DNA from: Owenia fusiformis
Taxonomy: Eukaryota > Annelida > Polychaeta > Sabellida > Oweniidae
Direction: 5' to 3'
DNA: 64,000 nt
NCBI GenBank assembly: GCA_903813345.2
Contig: CAIIXF020000001.1
Span: forward strand, 56,499,885-56,563,884
The position numbers and the translations under genes were made by a program. The notes below the pieces were generated by a model. The model searched no databases and had not been told where the DNA came from. It saw nothing but the letters and a program-made list of their open reading frames with translations. Below, piece by piece: positions 1-13,300 of this stretch. Each line of letters begins with the position of its first letter. The stretch's first letter is position 1.

Positions 1-1256
1 TTAGCTGATTTGCAAAAGATTTATATTGCTTTTTATTTTGATCGTTGGGATTTCGAAGGTATTTTTTGTAAAGTTTGCTTTTATTTCTAATTGATTTAAG
101 TATCGCTGATGTTAACCATGGCTTCGTATTATTATTATATAATTTGATCGTGACTTGTTTTAAAGGGAAACATTCATTGTAGAAATTTGACACCTTATCT
201 TCAAACTTATTATAAGAATCATTTGCATTATTGACATTAGTAATATCATCCCAGGTGTCATGTGAGAGGAGTTCTTTGAACTTTGATATATTTTCTACTG
301 TATATTTTCTTATTGATCTTTTTATAAATTTAGTTTTGTTGATAGGCTTATTAGAAGTAGCAAAAATTGGGAAATGATCTGAAATATCATTATAAATTAT
401 TCCACACAAGTCAATTTTAGGGTCATTAGTGAAAATATTATCTATTGAGGTAGCAGATGTGGATGTTACTCTGGTAGCTTTATAAATGACAGGTAAGAGA
501 TTGTAAGCAGTCATTGTATTATAGAAATTTTCTGTAAGGTCATGTTCAAAAGATTTAAAGAGGTCGATGTTGAAATCTCCAGCAATATAATGTACTTTGT
601 TGTTTTCTTTTGAAATGAGGGACAAATAGATATCGAGGTCATTGCATGAATTCTTCAATGTTGACATTAGGAGGCTTGTAGATACTAGTTACTAGAATAT
701 TCTTTCCCCCCTCTACAATAATTTCTACAGTTAAGACATCACAGTTGTTATTGTTAAATCTAAGGTCTGGTCTCTCTTTAGTTTTTAGTGCACCATCAAT
801 AAAAAGAGCAGTCCCCCCTCCCCTGGTAGTACGAGATTTGAAAAAAACCTGATAATTCATGAAGTTAGAAAATGAGTCCTCTTGATCCTCATATAGCCAA
901 GTTTCAGAAAGTGCAATAATAGAAATTCTCTTATCAATTGATGCTAAAAGATTTGTCAATTTCCAATGATTTGATGGCAAACTGCGTATGTTGCAATGAA
1001 TAATTGACATATCTACATTGTTCTTAGAATTGAGATTGTCGTTAAAATTAGTAAGTGTTACATATTCGCTTTTAGCCATGAAGTCACTGGTAGTTTGATC
1101 AAAGCCTGAATCATCACAATCGTCACCCTTTAGATCAAGGGGATTAAAAATTTTGTTATCAAAATTAATCAGTGAGGCACCATTTGGAACTGAGTCAATA
1201 AAGTCACTATTGTCTATGATTGTAAAGAATGGAAATTCAGTCCATGGGCATGACAC
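1..1256 (-). mobile_element. 5' part of a LINE-type (non-LTR) retrotransposon ORF, endonuclease domain
   Basis: Read on the minus strand, an open frame from 1256 down to about 645 carries an apurinic-type endonuclease (EEP) domain: ALSETW, GGGTALF, then TSIYKPP. A single frameshift near 640-650 moves the reading frame, after which it runs open to the window edge with YIAGDFNIDL, IDNIF and SDHFPIF, the remaining catalytic-site motifs, and then a basic linker (PWLTSAILKSIRNKSK) that normally precedes the reverse transcriptase. The reverse transcriptase itself lies outside the window. The family resembles Jockey/CR1/L2-type elements. One frameshift in otherwise intact coding sequence suggests a fairly young but dead copy. 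The element lies upstream of, and antisense to, the EGF gene, perhaps in one of its 5' introns. Confidence 0.88.
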
Positions 1257-2945
1257 ATGTACATTTAAATCATCCAGTATCCAAGAGCAGAAGCATTATA
1301 CACACAAGCAGATCCCCTTTAATATTATGATTTGTCTTGCATCTTGGTGAATGCAAAAAAAGTAGAGACATGGATGTACTAGAAGTTTGGGACTCTGCAT
1401 GTACAAAAATGTTGAAACAAACTTTGGGAAATGCAAGAACCAGCACAAAGATTCTTTAATGATATCATTGAAAATAAAGGTATGGATATATCTGAACTTG
1501 AGAAATAGTATCCATGGACCACTTGTCTATCACTAGTATAATGAAAAGTGAGAACATTACTTCACAATTAACTCAAGTGTTAAATCATCAACATTTTTAG
1601 AAAACATGCAGAAGTTCCAATATTGGTGAAGAGAGTGTAAATAGCAAAAATGAGGTTTGCAGGGTTATGATTATCAACAATGGATGACCAATATTTATGA
1701 GACAAAGCCCCATAGGCTTATATAAAAAGTAACAAGTATTTCTGGATTAGAATAAAAGGCTCTATTACAACAACAATAGATGGCAGTTGAGTTTATCTGT
1801 ATCGATTTTTACACAATGAAAACATTCAATAATGTTGGCAACAGTCTGAGACAAAGTTACACAATTTTACAAAAAAAAAACGCCTAGTGCATTGCATTTG
1901 ATTTACAAAAATCACGAGCAAAATAAAATTAGCAGTACGTTATCCTCATCCAAAGTCTGTATATACAAAGTTAGGACCATTCCATACAGTTGCCCACAGT
2001 CTCAAGCAAAGCTGGTCAATCTAAAACCAAGACAAGAAAACAAACTAACTGTTCAATTACAAAGAAAAGTAGCTGAGTTTATCAATACACTGTAAGGTCC
2101 ATTCAGTGTTGGTAAAACACAGTCTCTGGCAAAGCTCAACATTCTAAAACTAGATTAAAACAATGAAAAATATATACATAAATAACTGTTTAGGCAGGCA
2201 TTCAGGTTGAGTAATAGCAAAGTCAATTATATACAGTGTAGCTGTACTAGCTACACAAGAAGCGTATTGAAGTTAGATTCCAAAGGGTAAATCCCATCCC
2301 AATTATATGTTTTGAACAAGCTCAATAAGTAAACACTTGTTTGACATGGCAACCTGCCAATTTCCTCATTGAGTTCGCAAACATGGAAAAAAGAACTTCA
2401 ACAACAAAACGTTTGAAACAATCTTGAAACTTCACTATTATATCAGTCTTATAATCTGGTATTAGAGAGTAGAAGATGTATTTATCTACAAGTACTAAGT
2501 ACTCGATCTTAATAAGAAATTGCAGAAATGAATAAATCTGCATACATCTTTGTATGAATATTTGTGGTGTGATAAATATATGTCCTTTTAAAATATTAGT
2601 ATTGAAATAATTTTAGAATATAAATCTTCTCTAAATGTGAATGTCTAAAATTATGATTTTAATTCATATTGATGCTCATGGGATTTCAGCCACCCTAGAA
2701 TCCGAGAGAACTACAGACAACTTGCAAAATATGTAACTTGCTTGTTAAGAGGGCACATAATTATCTAAAGGATCTCCCATAGGAATGATTCAGTAGCTGT
2801 CAAATGTTGGGAAATCATGATATGGGACATTTAAAGCCCCATATCAGAGAGTTCAAAACGTCGGATTGTTCCAGTCTTAAGCTTTCCGACAATTTTCATA
2901 TGTCCCAATGACACTGTCCTCTCACACAATTCTCTTCTTGACTAG
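1257..2945. other. Non-coding stretch upstream of the first visible EGF exon
   Basis: No convincing exon or RNA gene is seen on either strand. Short open frames here have no recognisable domain or splice context. Around 1780-2160 there is a degenerate repeat of roughly 130-160 bp, seen about three times (shared words such as GAGTTTATC, CACAGTCTC and TCTAAAAC). The end of the stretch reads as an intron closing at the acceptor before position 2946. Confidence 0.5.
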
Positions 2946-5900
2946 ATAACGATGAGTGTCTGCGAAGTGAGGATAATTGTGGCTACGGAACAAAGTGTGA
3001 GAACACTGTGCCAGGTTTTACATGTACATGTCTTGACCCAATGGATGAACTACAAAACATGCCTGATGGAACAGTAGCGTGTCACCGTAAGTACAACTGT
3101 CTTCAAGAATATTTAACTATGCAATTGTGCTCAAAGGTTTAAAACATCCAAAACCTCCATTAAAGCACATCTTGCCATAGAGTATTTGCCAAATAATGTA
3201 ACTGATTTCTTTCAGCTCCTGGAGTTGTGGTATGTGAAAACATAATCGAATGTGAAAAGCGTCAATTCTGTAACAGCAACAATGTATGTGAATGCAGTAA
3301 GGGTTTCCAACTCATAAACGGGACATGTGAAGGTAAGCAAGAATTTATTGCAAGTAATTTAATCCATTTCACAAATGCTGATTGTATCATTATATACCTG
3401 TATTACATACCTAGCGAAGCATTTGTATGGAAGTCAATGGGAAAGTTAGCGAGCTATATCCACCGATATTGCCCGATTACCCCGATATAGCCCGCTTACC
3501 TCGTTTTGATATTAGATTTCTTTAATAACCATGATAATATCATGACGTCACGTCATTGATACAAAGTAACCATGGGAACAAAGGCATGTAATACATCAGT
3601 TATGTCACTATGACGTGAAATATGCCTTCGTTCTTGCCCAAATATAGAGCCTCCCAAGGTCGGCCTATATTGGGAGAACTCAGGCATATTTCACGTCATA
3701 GTGACATAACCTCTAAGTATATACCATTATAGATAGTCATCAAGTATTGTTCAATATGCCAAAAATGAATTCACATTGCAGCTGTACTTTTTAACTTCAA
3801 CAGGTACAGGGAATTTTGGTTAACTTGTGTCATTTCAAAATGATACTTTCAATACCAAAAAACAGAATTTTTAAGTAATGTGAGCCAATGAGTTTAATCT
3901 GTTTTCTTATCTTATTACTAATATCAATACTTTTATTTCCATTTATATTAAGACATAAATGAGTGTGACACGGATGAAGTACTTTGCTCTGGCGAACTAC
4001 AAACATGTGGAAACACGGAAGGATCATATGTGTGCACATGCACAGAAGGATACAAGATGGAAGGCAACACTTGTATAGGTATATTTACATATGTACATCC
4101 CTTTGAATATCTGTTTTTGTTGTCAAAAAATCAAGTAAAATCTCAGTAATACTCAGTAATATAAATTACTATGATATAACCCACAAAGTCAGATCATGGA
4201 CTTGTTTTATAGATATTGATGAGTGCCTAGAAAACTTTGATGACTGCAAAGAGCCAACAAAATGTGTCAATCAACCCGGTGCATACAGATGTGAATGTAT
4301 TTCGGGCTTTACCACCATTGTTACATCAGATGGCGACGTCCAATGTGAAGGTTAGATAACTTCTTATTTGCTAAATTCATATTTTAGATGACATATAGGA
4401 AGTTGTATTTTCAAATAGACTTTGCATGTATGGTATTGCTGTTAATGTAAATGTTGCTGTTATTTAGACATTGATGAATGCACAAATGGTGAACCAAACT
4501 GCGACATAAATGCGGAGTGTAAGAATAAACCAGGAAGTTATGACTGCAAGTGTAATGAAGGATTTGAAGGAACTGGCGAGATTTGCCAAGGTAACAAACG
4601 TTGACTATCTTGAAGTCTTAGTAATATATATATAAAAGCCATTCGAGTCAAAACTGACAACAAGGAATCGAGTTAAACATGTAAGGCAGAAGGTACAACC
4701 TACATTTAAAAGCATAAATAAGTAATTCCTGATTTATTTCACAAATTGAATATCTTTATGTAGACATTAAGGAATGCAGTTTGGGGCTAGATAATTGCTC
4801 TCCTGATGCCACATGTGATGAGACTGAAGGTGGTTACATATGTAACTGCGATAGTGGGTACCTGGATGTGGAGGAAAATGGATATGTCTGCGAAGGTAAT
4901 ATTATATATGTAACAATATTGAAAGGCAGTGTATAGTCGCACCCTTTGATTTTTGATATATATTTCTAGTCGAACTAGGATGGAAAATCCTGGACACTCC
5001 AGGCTAAACATAAGTAAAATTGTCTTTATTGAATTGCAGATATTAATGAGTGTGAGACTGGTGAACACAACTGTGTGAGAAATTCTGAATGCATCAACAG
5101 ACCAGGAGGCTTTGAATGCAAATGTTCTATGGGATTTAGTGGACACTGTGATGACTGCAAAGGTATGTCAACATTGAACTTAAATCAATCTTCTGTGATA
5201 TAATTTCTCAACAACTTCTGTGTATTCTGATTAATCTTTAAGTATTTAGAAGTGACACATGTAGGATTAGTCCCCAGCAATGACTTTATTTTAGTCCATG
5301 TTTTGGTCATTACTTTCCAGACATTGACGAGTGTGCAACTGGAATACATCACTGTTCAAGTCGTGGGGTATGCAACAATACGCTAGGCTCATACACCTGT
5401 GGATGTGCTGAAGGATTCGTTGGAGACGGTGCAGACTGCACAGGTGAATATCTAAATCTCAAAAAGTGTAATTGGCTCAAAAGCATGAAAAATCAAAACA
5501 TCAATAAAAGCCAAATCACATAGAAGTTGAGATTAATTAATATACAAAACACCAATTACAACATAGGTGATTCTTATTTAATCATTTCGTGAAATCCACC
5601 AGGTAAAACGTGATGCATTTATCTCCAGATCGCAACGAGTGCACGGAAGGCATACACAATTGCCCATTGAACTCTCAATGTATCAATTTAGTTGGTACTT
5701 ATGAGTGTCACTGTTTCATTGGTTTTGAAAAGGATGTAAGATACAACCAAGGCCAGGGTCATTGCTTTGGTAAGTCTGTGTGTAAATTAGTGAATATGTG
5801 TATATACATGTATACTGGCATATTCAGCTAAATGTATTGTGGCTGATTTAATGTACTAGTTTTTTGTATGCTTAGTCCCTACTGCCATATCCTCATTGTA

Positions 5901-7353
5901 ATCTCGTACAGGAATCTTGAGATACAGACACATGTCATTACTGATTTTTGGGCATAAATTCTTAAATTAGTGCTCGGTGGGACGAGTTGTAAAAGACGCA
6001 CATGTTTGCACAGAACATAAAAAACATACCCACGACAGATTGCAACATTAATTATCTATTTCACTGTGACCTGATTTAGATATTGACGAGTGCAACACTA
6101 CAGTTACTGAGAACCAATGTGACCCCGTGGCTGAATGTGAGAACACTGTAGGTTCCTACTTGTGTAGATGTCCTGAAGGGTACACTGGTAATGGCTACAG
6201 CTGTCAAGGAATAGGTGAATATATTCTAAATACAATATTATGGTGTAAGCATATGGATAATAAACCCAAACTGATTCAGCTGGGATGTATGTAATGAGTA
6301 ACTAGCATAGTGCAAAGGCCTTTGCAAGTAGAGTACAAAAGGGAAAAATTCATGGGTATAACAGATACCAATACCAGTAATATTTAAGTTAAGTCAAGTT
6401 ATGACATATTTGACTGCTAATATGGAATTGAACTTGTAAATCAAGATGAACTTATAATCCATTTACAAAACTTGCAAAACTTTGTTATATTCATTCATTG
6501 TTCATCATCTTTTTAAGTTGATTCGGAATGTGGACCAGATCAACTCAACTGCTCAGTAAATGCGCACTGTGATAGAAACGCAGATCCACCTACATGTTCT
6601 TGTTCAGTTGGCTATTATGGAACTGGGTTAGCATCTGATGGAGAAACTGCATGTCTTGGTATGTCATAAAATATTGATACCTTACTATAATTAGAGGTTA
6701 TGTCACTATCGTGGCATATATGCCCGAGGTCTCAGTGATATATGGCCCGACCTTGGGAGGGACATTGATCTCTGAGAACCGAGGGCATATGTGCCACGAT
6801 AGTGACATAAACGATTTATAACATACCTATGCTGATGTACTGTAGACTGGTCAGAGAGTACCATTTTCTTATAGAATTGACAAACAAATGGTTTGAAAAT
6901 GATTGAAATGAGTTTAGAAAAATTGCTCGCCCAGTTTTATCTTCGATTGATTGGTTATGACGTCAGCGCCTTGACCAATCAGAAAGTTAGCGGGCGCGGG
7001 CTTTTCAAAACTTATATTGGCCCGCTGTCTTGTGTACACTTTGCACTATACATCATCATAGGTATGTTATAATCTTAAATATGTACAACATGCAGCAAAG
7101 TTGTGGACTCTGACCTGACCTACACTTCATTCTCCTTTGAATATTTGTTGTAGGAGCATACATTGAGACGTTTATTCTATAACTCAATTGGAATAGAAAC
7201 AAATTCAATAAATTATTTTTATGATTTCAGAAATTCCATCATGTAAACCTGATACATGTAACATGGATACAGAATATTGTTTGGTAATAGACAACGCTGC
7301 ATCGTGTTATTGCAAACCAAACTTTGAGAGACAAGGAACCAACTGTGTAGAGC
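2946..7353 (+). CDS. EGF array, exons 1-12 of the giant gene
   Basis: Exons: 2946-3086, 3216-3332, 3953-4078, 4213-4350, 4468-4590, 4764-4895, 5040-5162, 5321-5443, 5629-5769, 6080-6214, 6518-6658, 7231-7353. All are phase 1-1 with AG acceptors and GT donors. Most start DIDEC or DINEC and carry six cysteines. Exon 2 (39 residues) and exon 12 lack the calcium-binding start and are plain EGF-like modules. Exon 7 ends in an unusual GHCDDCK tail instead of the normal loop before Cys6. Exon 10 has two extra residues after Cys6. Introns after exons 2 and 11 carry foldback elements. Confidence 0.92.
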
Positions 7354-10300
7354 GTAAGAACACTTTAACTGCCTCATACAATAAATGAGCTGAATATCTT
7401 ATTAAAGACAAAACGGTTAAACACCACTAACATACATGCACACACTCAATGTCTATAATAATTACATTTAGGTGAAGACCCCATCTGCCCAGGTAACTGT
7501 GGTCTTACTACCATGTGTAGAGTGGAAAATAATGAAGCAGAATGTTTCTGCATGGAGGGATACCAACTTGTATCAGGGACATGTATAGGTAATATTAAGT
7601 CTTATGAATACTACCATATTAATCAAGTTGAAAATTAAAGTACTAATCATTTACCATCGAATCCTTATATTTTCCTTTTCTCTCTTCAGATGTGGACGAA
7701 TGTAATGTTGGAACAGCTAATTGTCCAACTGGAGCAGACTGCTTTAACAAACCAGGAGGATATAGATGCTTATGCAAATCTGGATTCACAGAGGATGGGG
7801 ACAAATGTATTGGTAAGTTATCAATGTGCCGTGTGCATGTATCTTAACGAGATGTAGGGTTTAGGTTTAGGTCTTGTTGATAGAAAATTAAAGAAGACCA
7901 ATACTATTACTGTAGACATAGTGAAAGAAGGTGTTTATCATTGCAGATATTGATGAGTGTAAACAGGACTCTGATACAGCCAAATGTGATGAAGAGACAC
8001 AAGTGTGTAATAATAACATTGGAGGCTACACCTGTGATTGTAAACCAGGCTATGTCACGTCTGATAGTGGCCTGTGTTTTGGTGAGTGTTGTCTTTATAA
8101 TCCCTTCATTATTACCATATAAGAACCCCCCATAAAATCAACAGTAATTGTAAGAATAAAAATAACATGGCACTAAGGAATTCAATTTTAGCCCAAAGAT
8201 CATATTCAGTAAGTTCATGTGAAAGGTATAACATTAAATGTTATTTAACGTTACTTTGCAGGTCCGGTAGACAGTGATTGTGTCTGTGATAACTTAGCTC
8301 AGAAATGTTCTTTCAAGGACGGTTTAAAAGTGTGTACTTGTGACAGTCGCTATACTAATGGAGCAACAACGTCAGGGTGTATAGGTATTACTAATCACAT
8401 GAAATAAAATTGAACAAGACATACAACGATAACAAAACTTTTGCAAAATGAAAAAATGCTAAAACAAAAATACTCCTCATTGAATAACAAATACAAAATA
8501 GGAGCAATACTAGTCGCAGATAAGCTACTCAAATCAACCATTTTGTTTGAAAATTGAATACCTGTAGCCAGATGTACTTGTATAATAATGGTCAACTTTT
8601 TCTAGACAAAGATGAGTGTACAGATGGGTCATCCCAGTGTGGTGATAACACAGAGTGCCAAAATTACAATCCAGGTTATAAATGTACCTGCAAGACAGGA
8701 TTCCAAGCAATAGACAACTATAACTGCGAAGGTAAGAACTCAGATCAAACAGACACGTGTCAAAACCTTAGCTACATCACTTTTGACGAGAATGAAATGT
8801 ACATCACATGCGCCCAATTGTAAAATCATATTTATCTTAGTTGTATTACACAGAGTTCCTTCACTGTTCGTCACGTATACATTTAAATGTTCATATGTTT
8901 GTTCCAGATGTCGATGAATGCTATCAGGAATTGGACGAATGTAGCGAGCATGCTAAATGTACAAACACAGAGGGTAGTTACAGTTGTCAATGCAACCTTG
9001 GCTACGAGGGTGACGGAAAATCCTGTCAAAAACAAGGTCGGTTTTTATTGCCTATAATACCATAATCTTTTTTCGCCATTTCTGGAAAATGATAAAAAAT
9101 CAAGTCTGGTTGGCTAGTCTAAAATATGAAACTGATGAACAGAAAAGTATTATTGTCCTGGCATGTGTTATGTATTTCATAAAGATGAATCGTTCGTTAA
9201 ACTGATGAATTTTTGCAGTGGATCCAACGTGCAATGGCGTTGGGGAGTTTGATGCAAGCAAGTCAACATGTAATTGCTCTGAGGGATATAAACTTGTCGA
9301 GATGAACAGGATACTCACCTGTACAGGTAAATCATAGCTTAAAGGGACAAAGTGCGTAAATGAAGTCTCATTTTTGATCTTCATAGTATTTCCAATGGAT
9401 TAATAAACACCTGATTTTTCATATGACACCAAAAAAAGCTCAAACAGACCTCATCAGAGTTGACACTAGCTCATGAAAAAATATTTTTGATCTATCAATT
9501 ATATATGTCAGGTTTTTAGCAATGCCATAGAAAGATGGCATTGTTGTTTGCATTAATTATCCATTCAGTTTTGACAGGATTTTCAAGCATACGCCATCTT
9601 TTAATCCAAAAGTTATTCAAAACATACACTTTGTGAAAAGTGGTAATTCACTTTTTTCAATCTCTGAACTTCAAATGCTGTTTTCTATGCAAGTGATTTT
9701 TTTTTCACTTCAGTATTATCCCAAATTAAAGTTTTTATCATATTTGATTGACTGTGTGAGTGACATGTCTCAAATAATATTTTGTCCTTTTTCCTTCAAA
9801 AATAGGCGCATTGCCTGTTTAATATTAACAAATTATCTATTTCACATTTTCCCAATTGTTCTAAATAGCGCGCCAAGGAGGAAAAATACTTTCCCTTTAA
9901 TTGAGCTTTCAATTATACAAAATTCAAAGGCAAAATGATAAACCATATAAAGTGGTGCATAATAATAGTGCCATATTAATTTCTAATTATAGATATAAAT
10001 GAGTGCGAAGAGGTTCCAGGCTCCTGTCAGGACGCAGCTATTTGCACGAACACCAGAGGCAGTTACTACTGCACGTGCCAAGATGGCTATGTAGGGGATG
10101 GGAAACTATGTGGTGAGTAAATCGTTGATTTTTGGCCAATATAAAATTAATTTTTCTCGGATCTTTGTTGCACCTTTGATTTGATGAAATACCATCTTAA
10201 TGTATACCTCCAAATCATTGTAGATCTTAATGAATGTGCACAGCCCGATCGATGTCACAGCAGCGCTTATTGTACCAATGAGATTGGAGGATTCTCATGC

Positions 10301-13300
10301 AGCTGTAACCCTGGATACGAAGGAGACGGATTTGAATGCACTAAAAGTAGGTTTGCATTTTAAAACATTTGTCAAGCTCCATATGGTAAGAGTCATTTCT
10401 AGAGATTTTAAATAAAGACCGCAAACACTATTTTAATTTAGTAACTCATATTTAAAATGTGAAGTTTTTAGAAGAATACAATTACACATTCCAGTTGAGA
10501 ACCCATGTCCTGTGAACAACGGTGGGTGTGGGGACAACTCTATATGTCAGTTTATAGATGCACGTGTATACTGCGGATGCCGACCAGGATATAAAGGCGA
10601 TGGCGACCTGTGTGTAGACATAAACGAATGTACTGAGACAGGAAGCATGAAGCATAGGTATGAATAATCCAACATCACGGTAACCTCTACAAGTAAGAAT
10701 TCGAAGTATGGCAAATCGTATGGTTGTTTTCGAAACACGATGAAAGCATATATTTTGTTGGATATAACAATATGGGTGAAATTACATAATCACACTTGAA
10801 AGATTGTGTAAACATACATTTCGGTTTTAACAATGCCCATCATCCATTTTATTTAAAACAATGTTTAGCGCAATTGTTTTTAATAACTTTTGAAACTAGT
10901 TTGATTTGTTTTCTCAGATGTATTAATGCAATGTGCTCTAACTACGATGGAGGCTATAGTTGCGATTGTTTGACTGGCTTTATACCTCAGGCTACAGGGA
11001 GCACAGTATGCATGGGTAAGCATTTAGTACTTCATGAGTACACAGTTACAATGAAAATGGTATCTACATCAGTTCATTTTTTATGTCCCCACCACATAGT
11101 GTGGGGCCATATTGTCGTCCTAGGCGCGTCCGTCCGTCCGTCTGTCCGTCCGTCTGTACGTCCGTCCGTCCGTCTGTCCGTCCGTACGTCCGGGAGTTTT
11201 CTCCAAAACCGCTACAGATATCACCTTCAAATTTTCAGGGATAACTTATGAGTGCATAGAGATGTGGATGAAAAAAAATTAACTCGAAACCTACTTCCTG
11301 TCGGCCATTTTGAAGTCAAATGCTAAAATCCTTGTCTGCAAACTTTAAGAAAAACGGCTTCACAGTTGCTTTTAAAACTTTAATATCTTGTTTAGCTCAC
11401 TTCATTCTAGATCTGATTAGGTTTTGAACCTGTTAGCTCAGTCATGGCAGCCATTTTGAATGTCTGAAGAAAAGTTAGCGCGCGATAATACTTTGTATCA
11501 TATTGAATGGTGTTTTTGAGTTTTCATACTTTAACTATTTAGTAGCTTTATAAATAATTTCAGATGTACTTTCTAGTAAAAGCCTATGTTATTGTTAACA
11601 GTAGTTATATGTGATAATTTTGTAAAAGGAAATCAGCAAAAACTCATAATCACCTTTTTATTGTCGGCCATTTTGGATTTTTCCGTCCTAAAATCTTGTC
11701 TGTGAAGTCTTGTCTGCGCGTTTTCAGGTGAACCGTTTGGTGGATCAAATTAAAATTTTCAGGGATGACTCTTACTATAACAATCTAGATCTGATTAGTT
11801 TTTTGGCATTCAGGGTAAATGCCAAGGCAGCCATTTTGGATTTTCCGTCCTAAAATCTTGTCTGTAAAGTCTTGTCTACACGTTTTCAGATGAACCGTTT
11901 TTTAGATCAATTTTAATTTTTCAGGGGTGATTCTTAGTATGAAAATCTAGAACTGATTAGTTTTTTGGCATTCTGGGTAAATGTCAAGGCAGCCATTTTG
12001 GATTTTCCGTCCTAAAATCTTGTCTGTAAATTCTTGTCTATGCATTTCCAGGTGAACCATTCTGTAGATCAATTTCAAATTTTCAGGGATGATTCTTAGT
12101 ATGAAAATCTAGATCTGATTAGTTTTTTGGCAGTATGGATAAATGTAAAGGCAGCCATTTTGGATTTTCCGTCTTAAAATCTAGCCTGTAAAGTCTTGTC
12201 TACGCATTTTAAGGTGAACGGTTTGGTAGATCAATTTCAAATTTTCAGGGATGATTCTTAGTATGAAAATCTACATCTGATTAGTTTTTTGGCATTCTGC
12301 GTTAATGTCAAGGCAGCAATTTTGGATCTTCTGTCCTAAAATCTTGTTTGTAAAGTCTTGTCTATGCGTTTTCATGTGAACCGTTTGGAAGATCAATTTC
12401 AGATTTTCAGGGATGAATTTTAGTATGAAAATTTACAAACTGATTAGTTTTTTGACATTTTAGGTAAATGTCAAGGGAGCCATTTTGGATTTTCCATCCT
12501 AAAATCTTGTCTGTAAAGTCTTGTTTACATGTTTTCTGGTTATAATAACTGTGTGACGGATCAATTTCAAATTTTCATGGCATTCTGGGTAAATTTTAAG
12601 GTGGCCATTTTGGATTTTCCATCCTCAAATTAAATCTTTGTCTACTCATTTTCAGGATAACCATTAGACGGGATCACCCATTGGTGGGGACATTTTGTAC
12701 ACATTTGTGTTCTTGTATATCAGCTGTCGCTGTTTTAGAACATATGCAGTGAGATATATATTTGAGATGCTATTAACTCTGTCTTTGTCTTAATTTAAAA
12801 AGATGAATATCAATGGGCAAAACTGATATTCAACTCCGAAATATGATGTACATGAGCTGTTTTGTTTTAGACTATGATGAATGTGCTAAGGACACTCACA
12901 ACTGTCATGCAACAAATGCCACATGCCAGAACAATGAAGGTAGTTTTGAGTGTGAATGCAAAGAAGGATTTAAAGGAGATGGAGTTGAATGTATAGGTAG
13001 GTGAAACATGGTAACATGGAGGAACGTGTCCCATAGGGGTTTTCACCAAAACTAATTAAGAACAGAAACTCATTTAGGACTACAACTAGTCAAAAAGAAA
13101 CAAATCTCCTACATTCCAGAATAACCCATCCAACAACCCCAAAATAACCCATCGCAAAATGAACAATTTTCAAACAATCACTACTTTTTTATGCAGTTCA
13201 ACGTTTTGTTTAATAAATTAATTGTTCATCTTTCTGCATATTTGCCTTTGTTTTTCAGCTGACTCTGAATGTAATGGAGGGTGTGGGTTTAATGCGGAAT

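Noticed and set aside
2322-2945. Signal peptide or first exon of the EGF gene
   Set aside because: No ATG followed by a hydrophobic stretch with a donor in the right phase (phase 1) was found; the gene is 5' partial.
9633-9938. Plus-strand open frame of 101 codons in an EGF intron
   Set aside because: No domain, AT-rich composition, hydrophobic by base bias; lies wholly within intron 19.
10796-11251. 151-codon open frame with [12 protein letters not shown] run
   Set aside because: It crosses true EGF exon 23 in part, then translates the CCGT simple repeat; no gene.
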